In this document: positions 34,620 through 43,129 of the stretch, in pieces
Position numbering within the stretch: the first letter of the stretch is position 1
Layout of the letters: every line of letters starts with the position of its first letter
Origin: Phaeobacter sp. 22II1-1F12B
GTDB taxonomy: Bacteria; Pseudomonadota; Alphaproteobacteria; Rhodobacterales; Rhodobacteraceae
DNA: 64,000 nucleotides
Assembly (NCBI RefSeq): GCF_002210165.1
Contig: NZ_AQQP01000005.1
Location: 186,001 to 250,000 of the forward strand
Reading direction: 5' to 3'
Notes under the pieces: model-generated
Told to the model about the DNA's origin: nothing
The model's input: only the letters and a program-made list of their open reading frames with translations
Database searches by the model: none
Program-made: the position numbers and the translations under genes

Positions 34620-35483
34620 ATGAAACCTGACGTTACCGCCTTTTTTGACGAAGCAACGAACACAGTATCTTACGTGGTCCGCGACCCTAGTGGCAGCGCC
34701 TGTGCGATAATCGACAGCGTACTCGATTTCGACAATGCGGCGGCCCGGACGGACACCAGCTCGGCTGACAAGATTATCGAATTCGTGCGCAGCAACGGCC
34801 TGTCGACGGAGTGGATTCTCGAAAGCCACGTTCACGCCGACCATCTGTCCGCCGCGCCCTATCTTCAGGACAAGCTTGGTGGCAAGATCGGTATCGGTGC
34901 CAACATCACCACGGTTCAGGAAACCTTCGGCAAAGTCTTCAACGAAGGCACGGAATTCCAGCGTGATGGTTCGCAATTCGACCAGTTGTTCGAAGATGGT
35001 GACAGTTTCCATGTTGGCCAGATGCGGGGCGATGTGCTCCACACCCCAGGCCACACTCCCGCCTGTCTTACTTACGTGATCGGTGACGCCGCCTTTGTCG
35101 GCGATACCCTGTTCATGCCAGACTACGGAACGGCGCGTTGCGACTTTCCGGGCGGTTCGTCGGAAACGCTCTATAAGTCCATCCAGAAGATCCTCGCTCT
35201 TCCGGATGAAACCCGGATTTTCGTAGGCCATGACTACAAGGCGCAGGGACGAGATTACTATGCTTGGGAAACGACGGTGGGTGAGCAGAAAGAGCTGAAC
35301 ATCCACATCGGGCATGGCCGAAAACTGGAAGACTTCAGGAAACTGCGCGACGACCGGGATGCAACGCTGGGCATGCCCCGCCTGATCCTGCCTTCGATTC
35401 AGGTGAATATGCGGGCAGGCAACATGCCAGAGCCCGAACCGAATGGCGACATCATGCTGAAACTGCCGCTGAACAAGCTTTGA
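34620..35483 (+). CDS. MBL-fold persulfide dioxygenase-like hydrolase (ETHE1/Blh type)
   Basis: A 287-residue metallo-beta-lactamase-fold protein. Metal motif H70-x-H72-x-D74-H75 (ESHVHADHLSAAPYL), HTPGHTPACLTYV, VGDTLFMPDYGTARCDFPGG and IFVGHDY follow the ETHE1 persulfide dioxygenase/Blh layout, which oxidises glutathione persulfide to sulfite in sulfide detoxification. The family proteins bind a mononuclear iron. ATG 34620 is favoured by GGAGATCG upstream; an in-frame ATG at 34593 overlaps the inverted repeat. It is the first gene of a four-gene operon with two transporter halves and a DUF442 protein. Confidence 0.85.
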   Translation: MKPDVTAFFDEATNTVSYVVRDPSGSACAIIDSVLDFDNAAARTDTSSADKIIEFVRSNGLSTEWILESHVHADHLSAAPYLQDKLGGKIGIGANITTVQETFGKVFNEGTEFQRDGSQFDQLFEDGDSFHVGQMRGDVLHTPGHTPACLTYVIGDAAFVGDTLFMPDYGTARCDFPGGSSETLYKSIQKILALPDETRIFVGHDYKAQGRDYYAWETTVGEQKELNIHIGHGRKLEDFRKLRDDRDATLGMPRLILPSIQVNMRAGNMPEPEPNGDIMLKLPLNKL

Positions 35484-35508
35484 GCGCGATTAACTGGAAA
35501 GTACGATC

Positions 35509-35934
35509 ATGATTACAGACTGGATCTGGGGCCTCTTGGGTGGCCTGATGATAGGCGCGGCTGGCGCTGTTTACTTGCTGGGAAACGGGCGCATCATGGG
35601 CGCTAGCGGCATCATAGGCAGAATTGTCGATGCCAAGGGGTCTCAGGCACTCGAGGCCGCCGCCTTTGTCGCGGCCATGATCGCGGCTCCCGCGGTGATC
35701 GCTTTGGTCTGGCTTCCCGGGACCGAGACTCACCTCACCAGTGACTGGCTGGTCATTGCTGTTGCGGGGCTTTTGGTAGGTCTTGGCACGAGAATCGCAA
35801 ACGGCTGCACCTCGGGGCATGGCGTCTGCGGCATGTCGCGTCTTTCCCCCCGCGGGATCGTTGCCACCTTGGTGTTCATGGCATCCGGCATCGCGACCGT
35901 CGCCATCTTCCGTCATGTTCTGGAGATCATCTGA
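35509..35934 (+). CDS. YeeE/YedE-family transporter half (PmpA-like)
   Basis: A 141-residue membrane protein with about four hydrophobic segments and the family signature NGCTSGHGVCGMSRLSPRG (about 97-115), whose cysteine is thought to bind sulfur species in YeeE, the thiosulfate importer. It is half the size of YeeE and overlaps the second half by one base, so the two probably form one transporter. The context suggests movement of thiosulfate or another reduced sulfur compound. Confidence 0.87.
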   Translation: MITDWIWGLLGGLMIGAAGAVYLLGNGRIMGASGIIGRIVDAKGSQALEAAAFVAAMIAAPAVIALVWLPGTETHLTSDWLVIAVAGLLVGLGTRIANGCTSGHGVCGMSRLSPRGIVATLVFMASGIATVAIFRHVLEII

Positions 35935-36365
35935 TGCGCATTTTCTTCGCAATACTCTCGGGCGGGCTTTTTGGTGCCGGCCTCCTGCTTTCCGGCATGA
36001 CCGACACGAACAAGGTCCAGGGTTTTCTCGACCTCTTTGGCAACTGGGACCCCACGCTTGCCTTCGTGATGGGCGGCGCGATGATCCCCATGGCGATTGC
36101 CTGGCAGATGACCAAGTCCCGCACTCCGGTCATTGGCGGATCTTTTCCGGAAATGCCTGCGACTGAATTTGACCGTCGCCTGATCACCGGTTCCGTTCTG
36201 TTCGGACTTGGCTGGGGTCTCGCGGGGCTGTGCCCCGGCCCGGCCATCGCTTCGCTGACCTATGGCGGCACGGGCGGGTTCCTGTTTCTGGCCGCAATGC
36301 TGATTGGAATGCGCCTCGCTCCGACCGCGTCGCGGTATCTGGACAGCCGTTCCGCCGCAGCGTAA
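35934..36365 (+). CDS. YeeE/YedE-family transporter half (PmpB-like)
   Basis: A 143-residue membrane protein with about four hydrophobic segments. It carries SGMTDTNKVQGFLDLFGNWDP near the N-terminus and the second sulfur-site motif GLAGLCPGPAIASL (about 97-110). It starts in the stop codon of the preceding gene (TGATG). The two halves together match the length of full YeeE. Confidence 0.87.
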   Translation: MRIFFAILSGGLFGAGLLLSGMTDTNKVQGFLDLFGNWDPTLAFVMGGAMIPMAIAWQMTKSRTPVIGGSFPEMPATEFDRRLITGSVLFGLGWGLAGLCPGPAIASLTYGGTGGFLFLAAMLIGMRLAPTASRYLDSRSAAA

Positions 36366-36376
36366 GGATCGACGCC

Positions 36377-36808
36377 ATGGATGCACGTAAAATTACCGAC
36401 CGCTATCACGTTTCCCCCCAGATCGATCCCGAGGATGCTCAGGCTATCGCGGACGCAGGATACAGCACGATCATCTGCAACCGGCCCGATGGCGAAGTTC
36501 CTCCGTCGCATCAATCGGCTGCCGTAAAAGCGGCGGCCGAAGCGGCAGGGCTCAAGTTCGAGGTTCTCGAACTGACCCACCAGACGATGACCCCCGAAAA
36601 CGTGGCGCGGCAACGCGCCATGATCGAAGCATCGGAAGGTCCCGTTCTGGCCTATTGCGCGTCCGGGACCAGATGCTCGGTGATCTGGGCACTCAGCCAG
36701 GCCGGTACGCGCCCGACGGACGAAATCCTGTCGGCCACCAGCAACGCTGGCTATCAGCTTGATCATCTGCGGCCCATGCTGGATCAGATTGCCCAGAGCA
36801 AGGCCTAG
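36377..36808 (+). CDS. DUF442 (TIGR01244) sulfurtransferase/phosphatase-like protein
   Basis: A 143-residue protein with a cysteine-phosphatase loop YCASGTRCS (C94, R99) and the family opening ITDRYHVSPQIDPEDAQAI. In Blh proteins this domain is fused to an ETHE1-like domain and acts as a sulfurtransferase for persulfide. Here it is a separate gene at the end of the operon that begins with the ETHE1-like protein. ATG 36377 lies 11 bases after the previous stop. It ends six bases from a convergent gene with no terminator visible. Confidence 0.85.
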   Translation: MDARKITDRYHVSPQIDPEDAQAIADAGYSTIICNRPDGEVPPSHQSAAVKAAAEAAGLKFEVLELTHQTMTPENVARQRAMIEASEGPVLAYCASGTRCSVIWALSQAGTRPTDEILSATSNAGYQLDHLRPMLDQIAQSKA

Positions 36809-36814
36809 GCCAAT

Positions 36815-38071
36815 CTAAGTCTCGGGGAATTTGATCTCGGGCAGATCGTCTTCCTCGTCCAGAGACAGACCCGCGAGCGCTGAAATTTCGGCAGCGGCAT
36901 CCTCGGTGCTCATATCGGGCAATTCCGCTTCATCGTCGAAACCGGCCATTGGCGGAAAATCCATCTCTTCAGGTACGGAAGGCAGGCTGCCCGGCTCAGG
37001 CAGGTCCCCCATCGGCGGCATGTCCGGCATGGTAGGCATCGCATCAGTACCCGGCAGGTCCTGCAGACCTCCCAATCCGCCCTCTTCGGATGTGCCCGGC
37101 ATATCCGGCAGCGCGGGCATGTCCAGCGTTAGCCCAAGGTCGTCCCCACCCGCCATCAGGTTATCGGATTCGAAACCGGGGCCTTCTTCGACATGGCGCA
37201 GCTGCTGCTGGGACGGACAGTTAACCCGGACAGCTTTCCACCCGCCGGCCTGCCCCAGATGAGCCGTGGCAATCTTTTTGCCTTCGATACTTAGCAGTTC
37301 CACTGCTTCCATACGTGGGTCGACTAACGGAACGAGGTCGTCCGGCTTAAGCTCGTTCAGCTCCTTGAGCGAAAGCTTTAGGCGGGCGATCACCACCTTG
37401 AGCTCTGCAGTCGCGCCTCCCACTGCGCGCTCCATCTTTTCCGACACGGCAGGCTCAGAGGTTACGTCTTTCTGCGCGGCTTCAACTTCGTCCGGCAGCA
37501 CCAGAGTCATCGCCCCTTGGCGCACACCTGCGGCAAAATCGAGCTGAAGCTCAAAGATGCGGAATTTCTCTGCATCGACAGCTAAAGTGAGGGATCGAAG
37601 ATTGGCTGTCATCGCCCCAAACCGAAACCCTTCGAGACATTTCTTATCCGGTTCGAAATCGCAAAGATCGGTAGAACGTTTGATCAGCGCGTCCACCAGC
37701 GGCGCCATCATGGCCGCGTCGGTGCCAGTAAAGGGCCGATCGCCAGGGTCGGCATCCGTTACCCTTCCCATTGTCTGTTGCTGGGTCAATGCGGCAAGGC
37801 TGCTCCGGTCGACGCAGATTGCACCGGTCGCCCCCATCGGCCCGTCGAGCAGCAACAACATACGTTCTTCATCAACGTGATCGCCAAGTTGCTCCTGCCC
37901 GGCACGGGCCTGTGTCGCGCCGATGATGGCGATAGGCAACCCGAACTCATCCCGCGCCGCCCGTGCAAGCCCAAGCCGCAAGGCACGTAACGCGGTGCGC
38001 CCCTCAATCTTGGGATCGTCGCGACCTGCGGCCACCTTGCGATGAATGATTGACTCCGGTGTGGCTGTCAT
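36815..38071 (-). CDS. FliM/FliN-like protein with SpoA domain and acidic C-terminal tail
   Basis: A 418-residue protein. Residues 1-210 are a FliM-like middle region, about 225-295 form a SpoA (FliM/FliN C-terminal) domain (VVIARLKLSLKELNELKPDD, LLSIEGKKIATAHLGQAG), and 300-418 are an acidic tail rich in Asp, Pro, Met and Gly (MPALPDMPG, MPTMPDMPPMGDL). No flagellar gene lies in the window. It could be the cell's FliM placed away from the fla cluster, or a paralogue. It follows the kinase gene by 80 bases. A GGAGG box precedes ATG 38071. Confidence 0.75.
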   Translation of the reverse strand: MTATPESIIHRKVAAGRDDPKIEGRTALRALRLGLARAARDEFGLPIAIIGATQARAGQEQLGDHVDEERMLLLLDGPMGATGAICVDRSSLAALTQQQTMGRVTDADPGDRPFTGTDAAMMAPLVDALIKRSTDLCDFEPDKKCLEGFRFGAMTANLRSLTLAVDAEKFRIFELQLDFAAGVRQGAMTLVLPDEVEAAQKDVTSEPAVSEKMERAVGGATAELKVVIARLKLSLKELNELKPDDLVPLVDPRMEAVELLSIEGKKIATAHLGQAGGWKAVRVNCPSQQQLRHVEEGPGFESDNLMAGGDDLGLTLDMPALPDMPGTSEEGGLGGLQDLPGTDAMPTMPDMPPMGDLPEPGSLPSVPEEMDFPPMAGFDDEAELPDMSTEDAAAEISALAGLSLDEEDDLPEIKFPET

Positions 38072-38151
38072 TGCCTCCGACCTGCCGATTGGCGTTACCC
38101 CGTCACCGGGTCTAAGCAGGTATCGTTACCATTAACTTTACACCGCCCTCT

Positions 38152-40827
38152 TCAGCCTGCGTTTTCTCCTTTAGTCGGCAGCGTCACCCGAAAACCTGCC
38201 CCCGCCTCTCCTGGCAAATACACGACATCTCCGCCAAGGCGCTGCATGATCTCCCGGCAAATGGCGAGCCCCAAACCCGCGCCCCCCGCTTTCTCCGCAC
38301 TCACCCGGGCGAATTTCTCAAAGACCATCGCCTGTGCTTCGGCGGGGATGCCCGATCCGTTGTCGACCATGTCCACAATCACTGTGTTCTCTTCCGTCCT
38401 TGCCATGATCCTCAGATCTGGCTGCTCGGCATCGCAGTATTTCAGGGCATTCGTGATGAGGTTGATGAAAACCTGCGCCAAACGGTCCAGATCCGAATAA
38501 AGCGGAATACGCTCAGAGTCTTCGTCGCGTATGACATCAAGGCTCCCGTCCGCCCCGGCGAGAGCCGAAACGATGGAATGGTCGAGAACATCCTTCACGT
38601 TGCCCGGTCGCATGTTAAGGCTGACCTGCCCGCTTTCCAGAACGCTGAGATCAAGCAGATCGTTCAGCAGCCGGGTCAGGCGCAGTGCCTCGTCATGGAT
38701 AATCGTCGCGTATTTCCGCTTGTCCGCCTCATCGAGATCGGAGGCGTCTCGAAGTATTTCGGAAAAAGCCCTGATCGACGTCATCGGCGTGCGCAACTCG
38801 TGGCTCACCTGACTAAGGAACGTGTCTTTCTGAAGCGATATCTGCGTCAGCTTTTCGTTTGCTTCTCTCAGCTTGCGGGCCGTCCGGCTTAATTCTTCGG
38901 ACTGCACCTCAAGCTGCGACGAATACTCCAGCATCTGCGCGGATTCATCCGCCACCGCCAAGAGATCCTGCACCGAGACCGAGCTTCCCCCAACAATCTG
39001 ACCGATCATCGCATGGGCGGTTGCCGCCCCAACCGATCCGGCGAGCTGCCGCTCCAAACGTTCAAGAAACTCCGGCGTCGGTTCGGGTAAATGCCCATAC
39101 TCACCCTGAAGCGCCGCTTCGCGTTGAAACAGGTCGCGCGCATCCTGCGTCCCGAGGATACGCTGTGTCATGACCATCAGATCTTCGCTCTGCGCGACTG
39201 ATCCGGTCCACCCGCGCGGACCAGCTGAATGTTCAAAGACGTTCACGAACTGCGCGCCCTGAAGGCGCTCCACCGGGTTCGGGAAACTCGCCACCGATAC
39301 GATGAAAAACGCCAGCGTGTTCAGCGTCAGGCTCCACAGCACGCAATGTTCGATTGGATCCATTCCCGTGATTGAAAAAAGCGCATGGGGTCTCAGGGCC
39401 GCGATGCCGAACAGCCCCTGCTCCATCACGTGCTGAGGAAGTAGCCCCGATCCGAGCCCAGGCAGCAGCAGCGAGAACATCCAAATACCGAAACCCACAC
39501 TCAGCCCTGCAATAGCGCCAAGCCGGGTTGCACCGCGCCAGAAAAGCCCGCCCACCAAAGCCGGCAATATTTGCGCGATCCCGGCAAAAGAAATCAGCCC
39601 GATCGATGCCAGCGCTGCGCCGCCGCCCGACATCTCGTAATAGGCAACGCCCAGTAGCATTATAGCGCCAATGGAAACCCGGCGGGACAAAAGCACGATC
39701 TTGCGAACGTCGCCGGACTGGGACGCCTGCTGCGTCTGTGAAGAGAGCCAGATCGGCATCACAATCTGGTTCGATACCATCGTCGAAAGCGCCATCGCCG
39801 CTACGATCACCATCGATGTCGCCGAAGAAAATCCGCCGAGGAAGGATAGCATTGCAAGGCCTTCCCTGCCCTGACTCAGCGGAATGGTCAGCACGAAAAG
39901 GTCCGGGTTCGCCCCCGTCGGCATCAACTCCAGCCCAATGGCCGCAATCGGCACGACAAACAGGCTCATCAGCAATAAGTAAAGCGGAAAGGCCCAGGCC
40001 GCCGTTCTCAGATGCCGTTCGTCATCGTTTTCGACGACCATGACTTGGAACATGCGCGGCAGGCAGACAAAGGCTGCCGCCGCAAGAAAGGTGATCGACG
40101 CCCAGCGCCCTCCGTCCACCTGCCACTGGCCGATCTCGGATGCATCGATGCGCGCCATGGTCGCGGCTACCCCGCCGGACACCTGCCAGACGACAAAAAC
40201 GCCAACCGCCAAAAGTGCCACCAGCTTGACCACGGCTTCGATGGCGATTGCCATGACGACGCCATGGTGGCGTTCATTCGCATCCAGATTGCGCGTGCCG
40301 AACAGGATAGCGAAAACGGCCAGCCCTGCCGCCACCCAGATGACAGTGGCGCCCACCCTGTCATCTGACCCCGGGTCAGCATCTGCGAAAATCGAAAACG
40401 ACAGGGTAATCGATTGCAGTTGCAGGGAAATATAGGGCGTCACCCCGATCACGGCGAGGATCGTGACCCCGATGGCAAGCGTATTCGACTTGCCGTACCG
40501 TGACGACAGAAGGTCGGCGATAGAGGTCACCCTGTGGCTACGTCCGATCCGAACCAGCTTGCGCAGCCCCCACCACCATCCGATCATCACCAGCGTGGGA
40601 CCAAGATAGATCGTGACGAATTCCAACCCGGATCGGGCGGCGTATCCAACCGCCCCGTAAAACGTCCAGGCGGTACAGTAGATCGACAGCGACAGGGTGT
40701 AGATCAAAGGCGAACGCAGCCAGGTACTGCGCCCGCGTGCGGCCAGCCTGTCGGCCACGAAGGCTACGAGAAAAAGCAGGATTACATAGCAGAAACATAC
40801 CGATAGCAGCAGGTTCAGCGATGCCAT
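38152..40827 (-). CDS. sodium:solute symporter-fused sensor histidine kinase (CbrA/MctS-like)
   Basis: An 891-residue hybrid of a 12-13 helix SLC5-type symporter (about 1-500), a linker (about 540-660, perhaps a STAC domain), a HisKA domain with H676 (SQVSHELRTPMTSIRAF) and a HATPase domain (INLITNALKYC, DNGSGIP, GGAGLGLAIC). Such kinases sense the solute they carry or monitor its flux. CbrA and rhizobial MctS are the known comparisons. It is the third gene of an operon with a response regulator and a small membrane protein, its ATG overlapping the previous stop by one base. Confidence 0.9.
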   Translation of the reverse strand: MASLNLLLSVCFCYVILLFLVAFVADRLAARGRSTWLRSPLIYTLSLSIYCTAWTFYGAVGYAARSGLEFVTIYLGPTLVMIGWWWGLRKLVRIGRSHRVTSIADLLSSRYGKSNTLAIGVTILAVIGVTPYISLQLQSITLSFSIFADADPGSDDRVGATVIWVAAGLAVFAILFGTRNLDANERHHGVVMAIAIEAVVKLVALLAVGVFVVWQVSGGVAATMARIDASEIGQWQVDGGRWASITFLAAAAFVCLPRMFQVMVVENDDERHLRTAAWAFPLYLLLMSLFVVPIAAIGLELMPTGANPDLFVLTIPLSQGREGLAMLSFLGGFSSATSMVIVAAMALSTMVSNQIVMPIWLSSQTQQASQSGDVRKIVLLSRRVSIGAIMLLGVAYYEMSGGGAALASIGLISFAGIAQILPALVGGLFWRGATRLGAIAGLSVGFGIWMFSLLLPGLGSGLLPQHVMEQGLFGIAALRPHALFSITGMDPIEHCVLWSLTLNTLAFFIVSVASFPNPVERLQGAQFVNVFEHSAGPRGWTGSVAQSEDLMVMTQRILGTQDARDLFQREAALQGEYGHLPEPTPEFLERLERQLAGSVGAATAHAMIGQIVGGSSVSVQDLLAVADESAQMLEYSSQLEVQSEELSRTARKLREANEKLTQISLQKDTFLSQVSHELRTPMTSIRAFSEILRDASDLDEADKRKYATIIHDEALRLTRLLNDLLDLSVLESGQVSLNMRPGNVKDVLDHSIVSALAGADGSLDVIRDEDSERIPLYSDLDRLAQVFINLITNALKYCDAEQPDLRIMARTEENTVIVDMVDNGSGIPAEAQAMVFEKFARVSAEKAGGAGLGLAICREIMQRLGGDVVYLPGEAGAGFRVTLPTKGENAG

Positions 40828-41117
40828 CAGTCGATCTCACGTTGGTCCGATTGCGCCCAGCTCCTTGTCACAAGGCCAAACAGCGCGATGGCAAGGATCA
40901 GGCCGCCCCAGACGCCGAACAGGTAGAGTATCGCGCTCGAGGTCTGGACCTGTTCGCTCTCGTCCCCCACCGGCCAAAGCAACGGCACCATAAACAATCC
41001 GGCCCCGAATATCGGCATCAACCGCGCAACTTCGCTCAGGCGGCGGCGGCGGTAACTCTGCCGTTCGAGAAACAGCGTCGGCCCCCGAGGGGTCTCGCCT
41101 CCCCGCCGTTCACTCAT
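40827..41117 (-). CDS. small two-helix membrane protein in the kinase operon
   Basis: A 96-residue protein: a basic, arginine-rich N-terminus (1-32) and two hydrophobic helices (about 34-49 and 61-82). Overlaps of four bases with the response regulator and one base with the kinase show tight translational coupling. SSS transporters often have small helper subunits (DUF485, DUF4212), and this may be an analogue, but I do not recognise the family. Confidence 0.75.
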   Translation of the reverse strand: MSERRGGETPRGPTLFLERQSYRRRRLSEVARLMPIFGAGLFMVPLLWPVGDESEQVQTSSAILYLFGVWGGLILAIALFGLVTRSWAQSDQREID

Positions 41118-41494
41118 GAACGAGAGGCCTGCGCCACGAGATCGCGAACCGCCGTCAGCACTTCGGTATTCGAAAAGGGTTTTGTCATGAAACGGCTGAC
41201 GCCGGCCTTTTCAGCCATGTCCCGATCCCGCGACTGCCCCCGCGCCGTCAGCATCAGCACAGGCAGCCCGGCCAGTTCGACGATCTCACGCAGGTCCCGC
41301 AGAATATCCATACCGCTTCTGCCCGGAAGCATCATATCAAGGATAACAAGATCGGGCTTGGCCTCTTGCACCACCTCCACAGCATTCGTCCCGTCAGAAT
41401 GCGTGTTCACGTCCCATCCGTCCCGCGTCAGCAGGAAACGTATCGCTTCGATGATGTTTGGCTCATCCTCGATCAGCAAGACTCTTCGGCTCAT
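41114..41494 (-). CDS. single-domain response regulator
   Basis: A 126-residue REC domain with no output domain. The acidic pocket is E9-D10-E11, the phosphoacceptor D53 is in LVILDMMLPG, T83 is in MLTARG, and K105 is in MTKPFS. It is first of three overlapping genes ending in the symporter kinase, so it is the likely partner. With no DNA-binding domain, it must act through protein contact or phosphotransfer. Confidence 0.92.
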   Translation of the reverse strand: MSRRVLLIEDEPNIIEAIRFLLTRDGWDVNTHSDGTNAVEVVQEAKPDLVILDMMLPGRSGMDILRDLREIVELAGLPVLMLTARGQSRDRDMAEKAGVSRFMTKPFSNTEVLTAVRDLVAQASRS

Positions 41495-41591
41495 TGATCG
41501 TCACTCCTCCCCAAGTGCTGCGCAGTTCTGCGCCGATCAAGCAATAAATTGCCGTTTTTTCTGCAACTCTAGGCAAGCTTCCTCGGGCTTG

Positions 41592-42899
41592 TCAAAAGTC
41601 TTGACGCAAAACCGAAGGTTCACGTCGCGCAATGCAGCGCTGTCTCGGGCATACGCGGCACGTACTTCCCAGTCGAACCGTACCGCTTGCCGGTTCTTCA
41701 TCGCCGGGCTTTGGCAAAATGAGCATGACAGAATGATACAAGGGATTCTCCGTCAGGTCCGGCGTATTGACGGGCCAGGACTGGGCGTAACAAGTAAATC
41801 CGGCGCCGCTTCGGCCGGCCTGAACCACATCCCGCCGCAAGGCGACCAAGGGGCGGTTCAGCGCAAGGAACAAAGGCCAGAGCGGACAAGGCACACCGAA
41901 CCGCGGCATGGCAAACCCCTCGACGTTCTTGCGCAGCAGCATCCCCCCCGAACTGTCACAAATCACAAGACCCGCCCCTTGCGGCACAACCGTTTCTGGC
42001 ATCGCCGCGATGCGCCGCAAGACTTCGGGTATGCCTGCCCCGAATTCACCAGCCAGCAACGCCGGATCGGGCCCGAACTTTGCGCAGGCTTCGGAAAACG
42101 GCTCCAGCGGCAAAGCAAGGGCGTCCGAGCTGTATTGCCTCAGGAAATCCACCGCGATCCGTCGCGACGCGCGCGAGGCCAGCTCGGATCTTCCCTCGAC
42201 CATTTCTTCCGGCGTCTTTAGCCCCTCTTCCAGTTCCGGAAAATGATAGCCCTGCGCGGCACAGAATGCTTCGGCTTCCTCGCGAGGGATACTGCCGGGG
42301 TTCTCGCTCCGATCGCTTTCATCCAGATAGGAAACAAGTGTCTTGCTGCTTTCGGCCAGTCGCAGGCTGTCTTCGTTCAGGTTGCGGTGAAAACGGTCAC
42401 GCCATTTCGCCTCAAGATCGCCCGTTTCGGCAAGGATCGAAGCCGTCGACCGGATCGACGCCGCAGTTGAAAGCACCTCGTGCAGCGAAGCGGCAAGGTC
42501 CGGGTCATGAGACAACCGGTCCGACAGGATATCAACGGTGCGCTCGAGCGACGCGATCCTGCGATGCGACTGCGCAAGAACCTGCGCCCAGCCCGGAAAC
42601 CGACCTGCGAATTCATCGACCCTTTCGGTTTCCGCCTGCACCTTGTCCGCATCCGCCGCCGCCTCACGGAGGGTCGAGATCAGCGCCGCCTCCGCCCCTT
42701 CCGAAAGCATAGAGGGTTCGACCCCCAGTACATGGGCTATATTGACAAGCAGTTTGCCACCGATTCTGCGGCGGTTGTGTTCAATGAGATTAAGATATGA
42801 GGCAGAAATCCCGGCTTCTCGCGCCAGTTCGGCCTGACGCATTCCGGCAATCAGCCTGCGCTCGCGGATGCGCCCGCCCGTAAGAGTATCTCTTGCCAC
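41592..42899 (-). CDS. ScfR-family (short-chain fatty acyl-CoA) transcriptional regulator
   Basis: A 435-residue regulator. An XRE helix-turn-helix lies at about 10-65 (RQAELAREAGISASYLNLIEHN), and the C-terminus carries the conserved cysteine motif SGTVRLGSTCRVCPRQRCIARREPS (split across about 406-430) of the RamB/PccR/DUF2083 group. Family members sense acyl-CoA esters and control acetate, propionate or acyl-CoA metabolism. It is divergent from the Liv-type importer, with an inverted repeat between them. The next genes on its own strand are the response regulator and symporter kinase. Confidence 0.88.
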   Translation of the reverse strand: MARDTLTGGRIRERRLIAGMRQAELAREAGISASYLNLIEHNRRRIGGKLLVNIAHVLGVEPSMLSEGAEAALISTLREAAADADKVQAETERVDEFAGRFPGWAQVLAQSHRRIASLERTVDILSDRLSHDPDLAASLHEVLSTAASIRSTASILAETGDLEAKWRDRFHRNLNEDSLRLAESSKTLVSYLDESDRSENPGSIPREEAEAFCAAQGYHFPELEEGLKTPEEMVEGRSELASRASRRIAVDFLRQYSSDALALPLEPFSEACAKFGPDPALLAGEFGAGIPEVLRRIAAMPETVVPQGAGLVICDSSGGMLLRKNVEGFAMPRFGVPCPLWPLFLALNRPLVALRRDVVQAGRSGAGFTCYAQSWPVNTPDLTENPLYHSVMLILPKPGDEEPASGTVRLGSTCRVCPRQRCIARREPSVLRQDF

Positions 42900-43006
42900 C
42901 TCCGCTCCCCCGCTTTGTCAGGCAAAATCAAGGGGTTTCTGCGCTGCAATATAAGAAATTTTACAACGACCCTCCCGCTTATGTTCATTTATTGACAAAA
43001 TTATCG

Positions 43007-43031
43007 TTCGCAACAAGGGGTTTATTGCGAA
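43007..43031. promoter_or_regulatory. inverted repeat in the scfR-like / Liv divergent promoter
   Basis: TTCGCAA (43007-43013) and TTGCGAA (43025-43031) form an inverted repeat with 11 bases between. The TTGC-rich arms resemble the TTTGCAAA-type sites described for PccR/RamB regulators. It lies about midway between the regulator start (42899) and the binding-protein start (43130), in a 230-base gap with no other feature seen. Confidence 0.45.
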
Positions 43032-43129
43032 GTTTTCGAAACTGGCCTCATATTTGATTTGCACATACGTGCCTGTGTCGCGTTCGTTGAGGAGCGTCGC
43101 GATGCGTTTTTCGAAAAGGGAGGATATTC

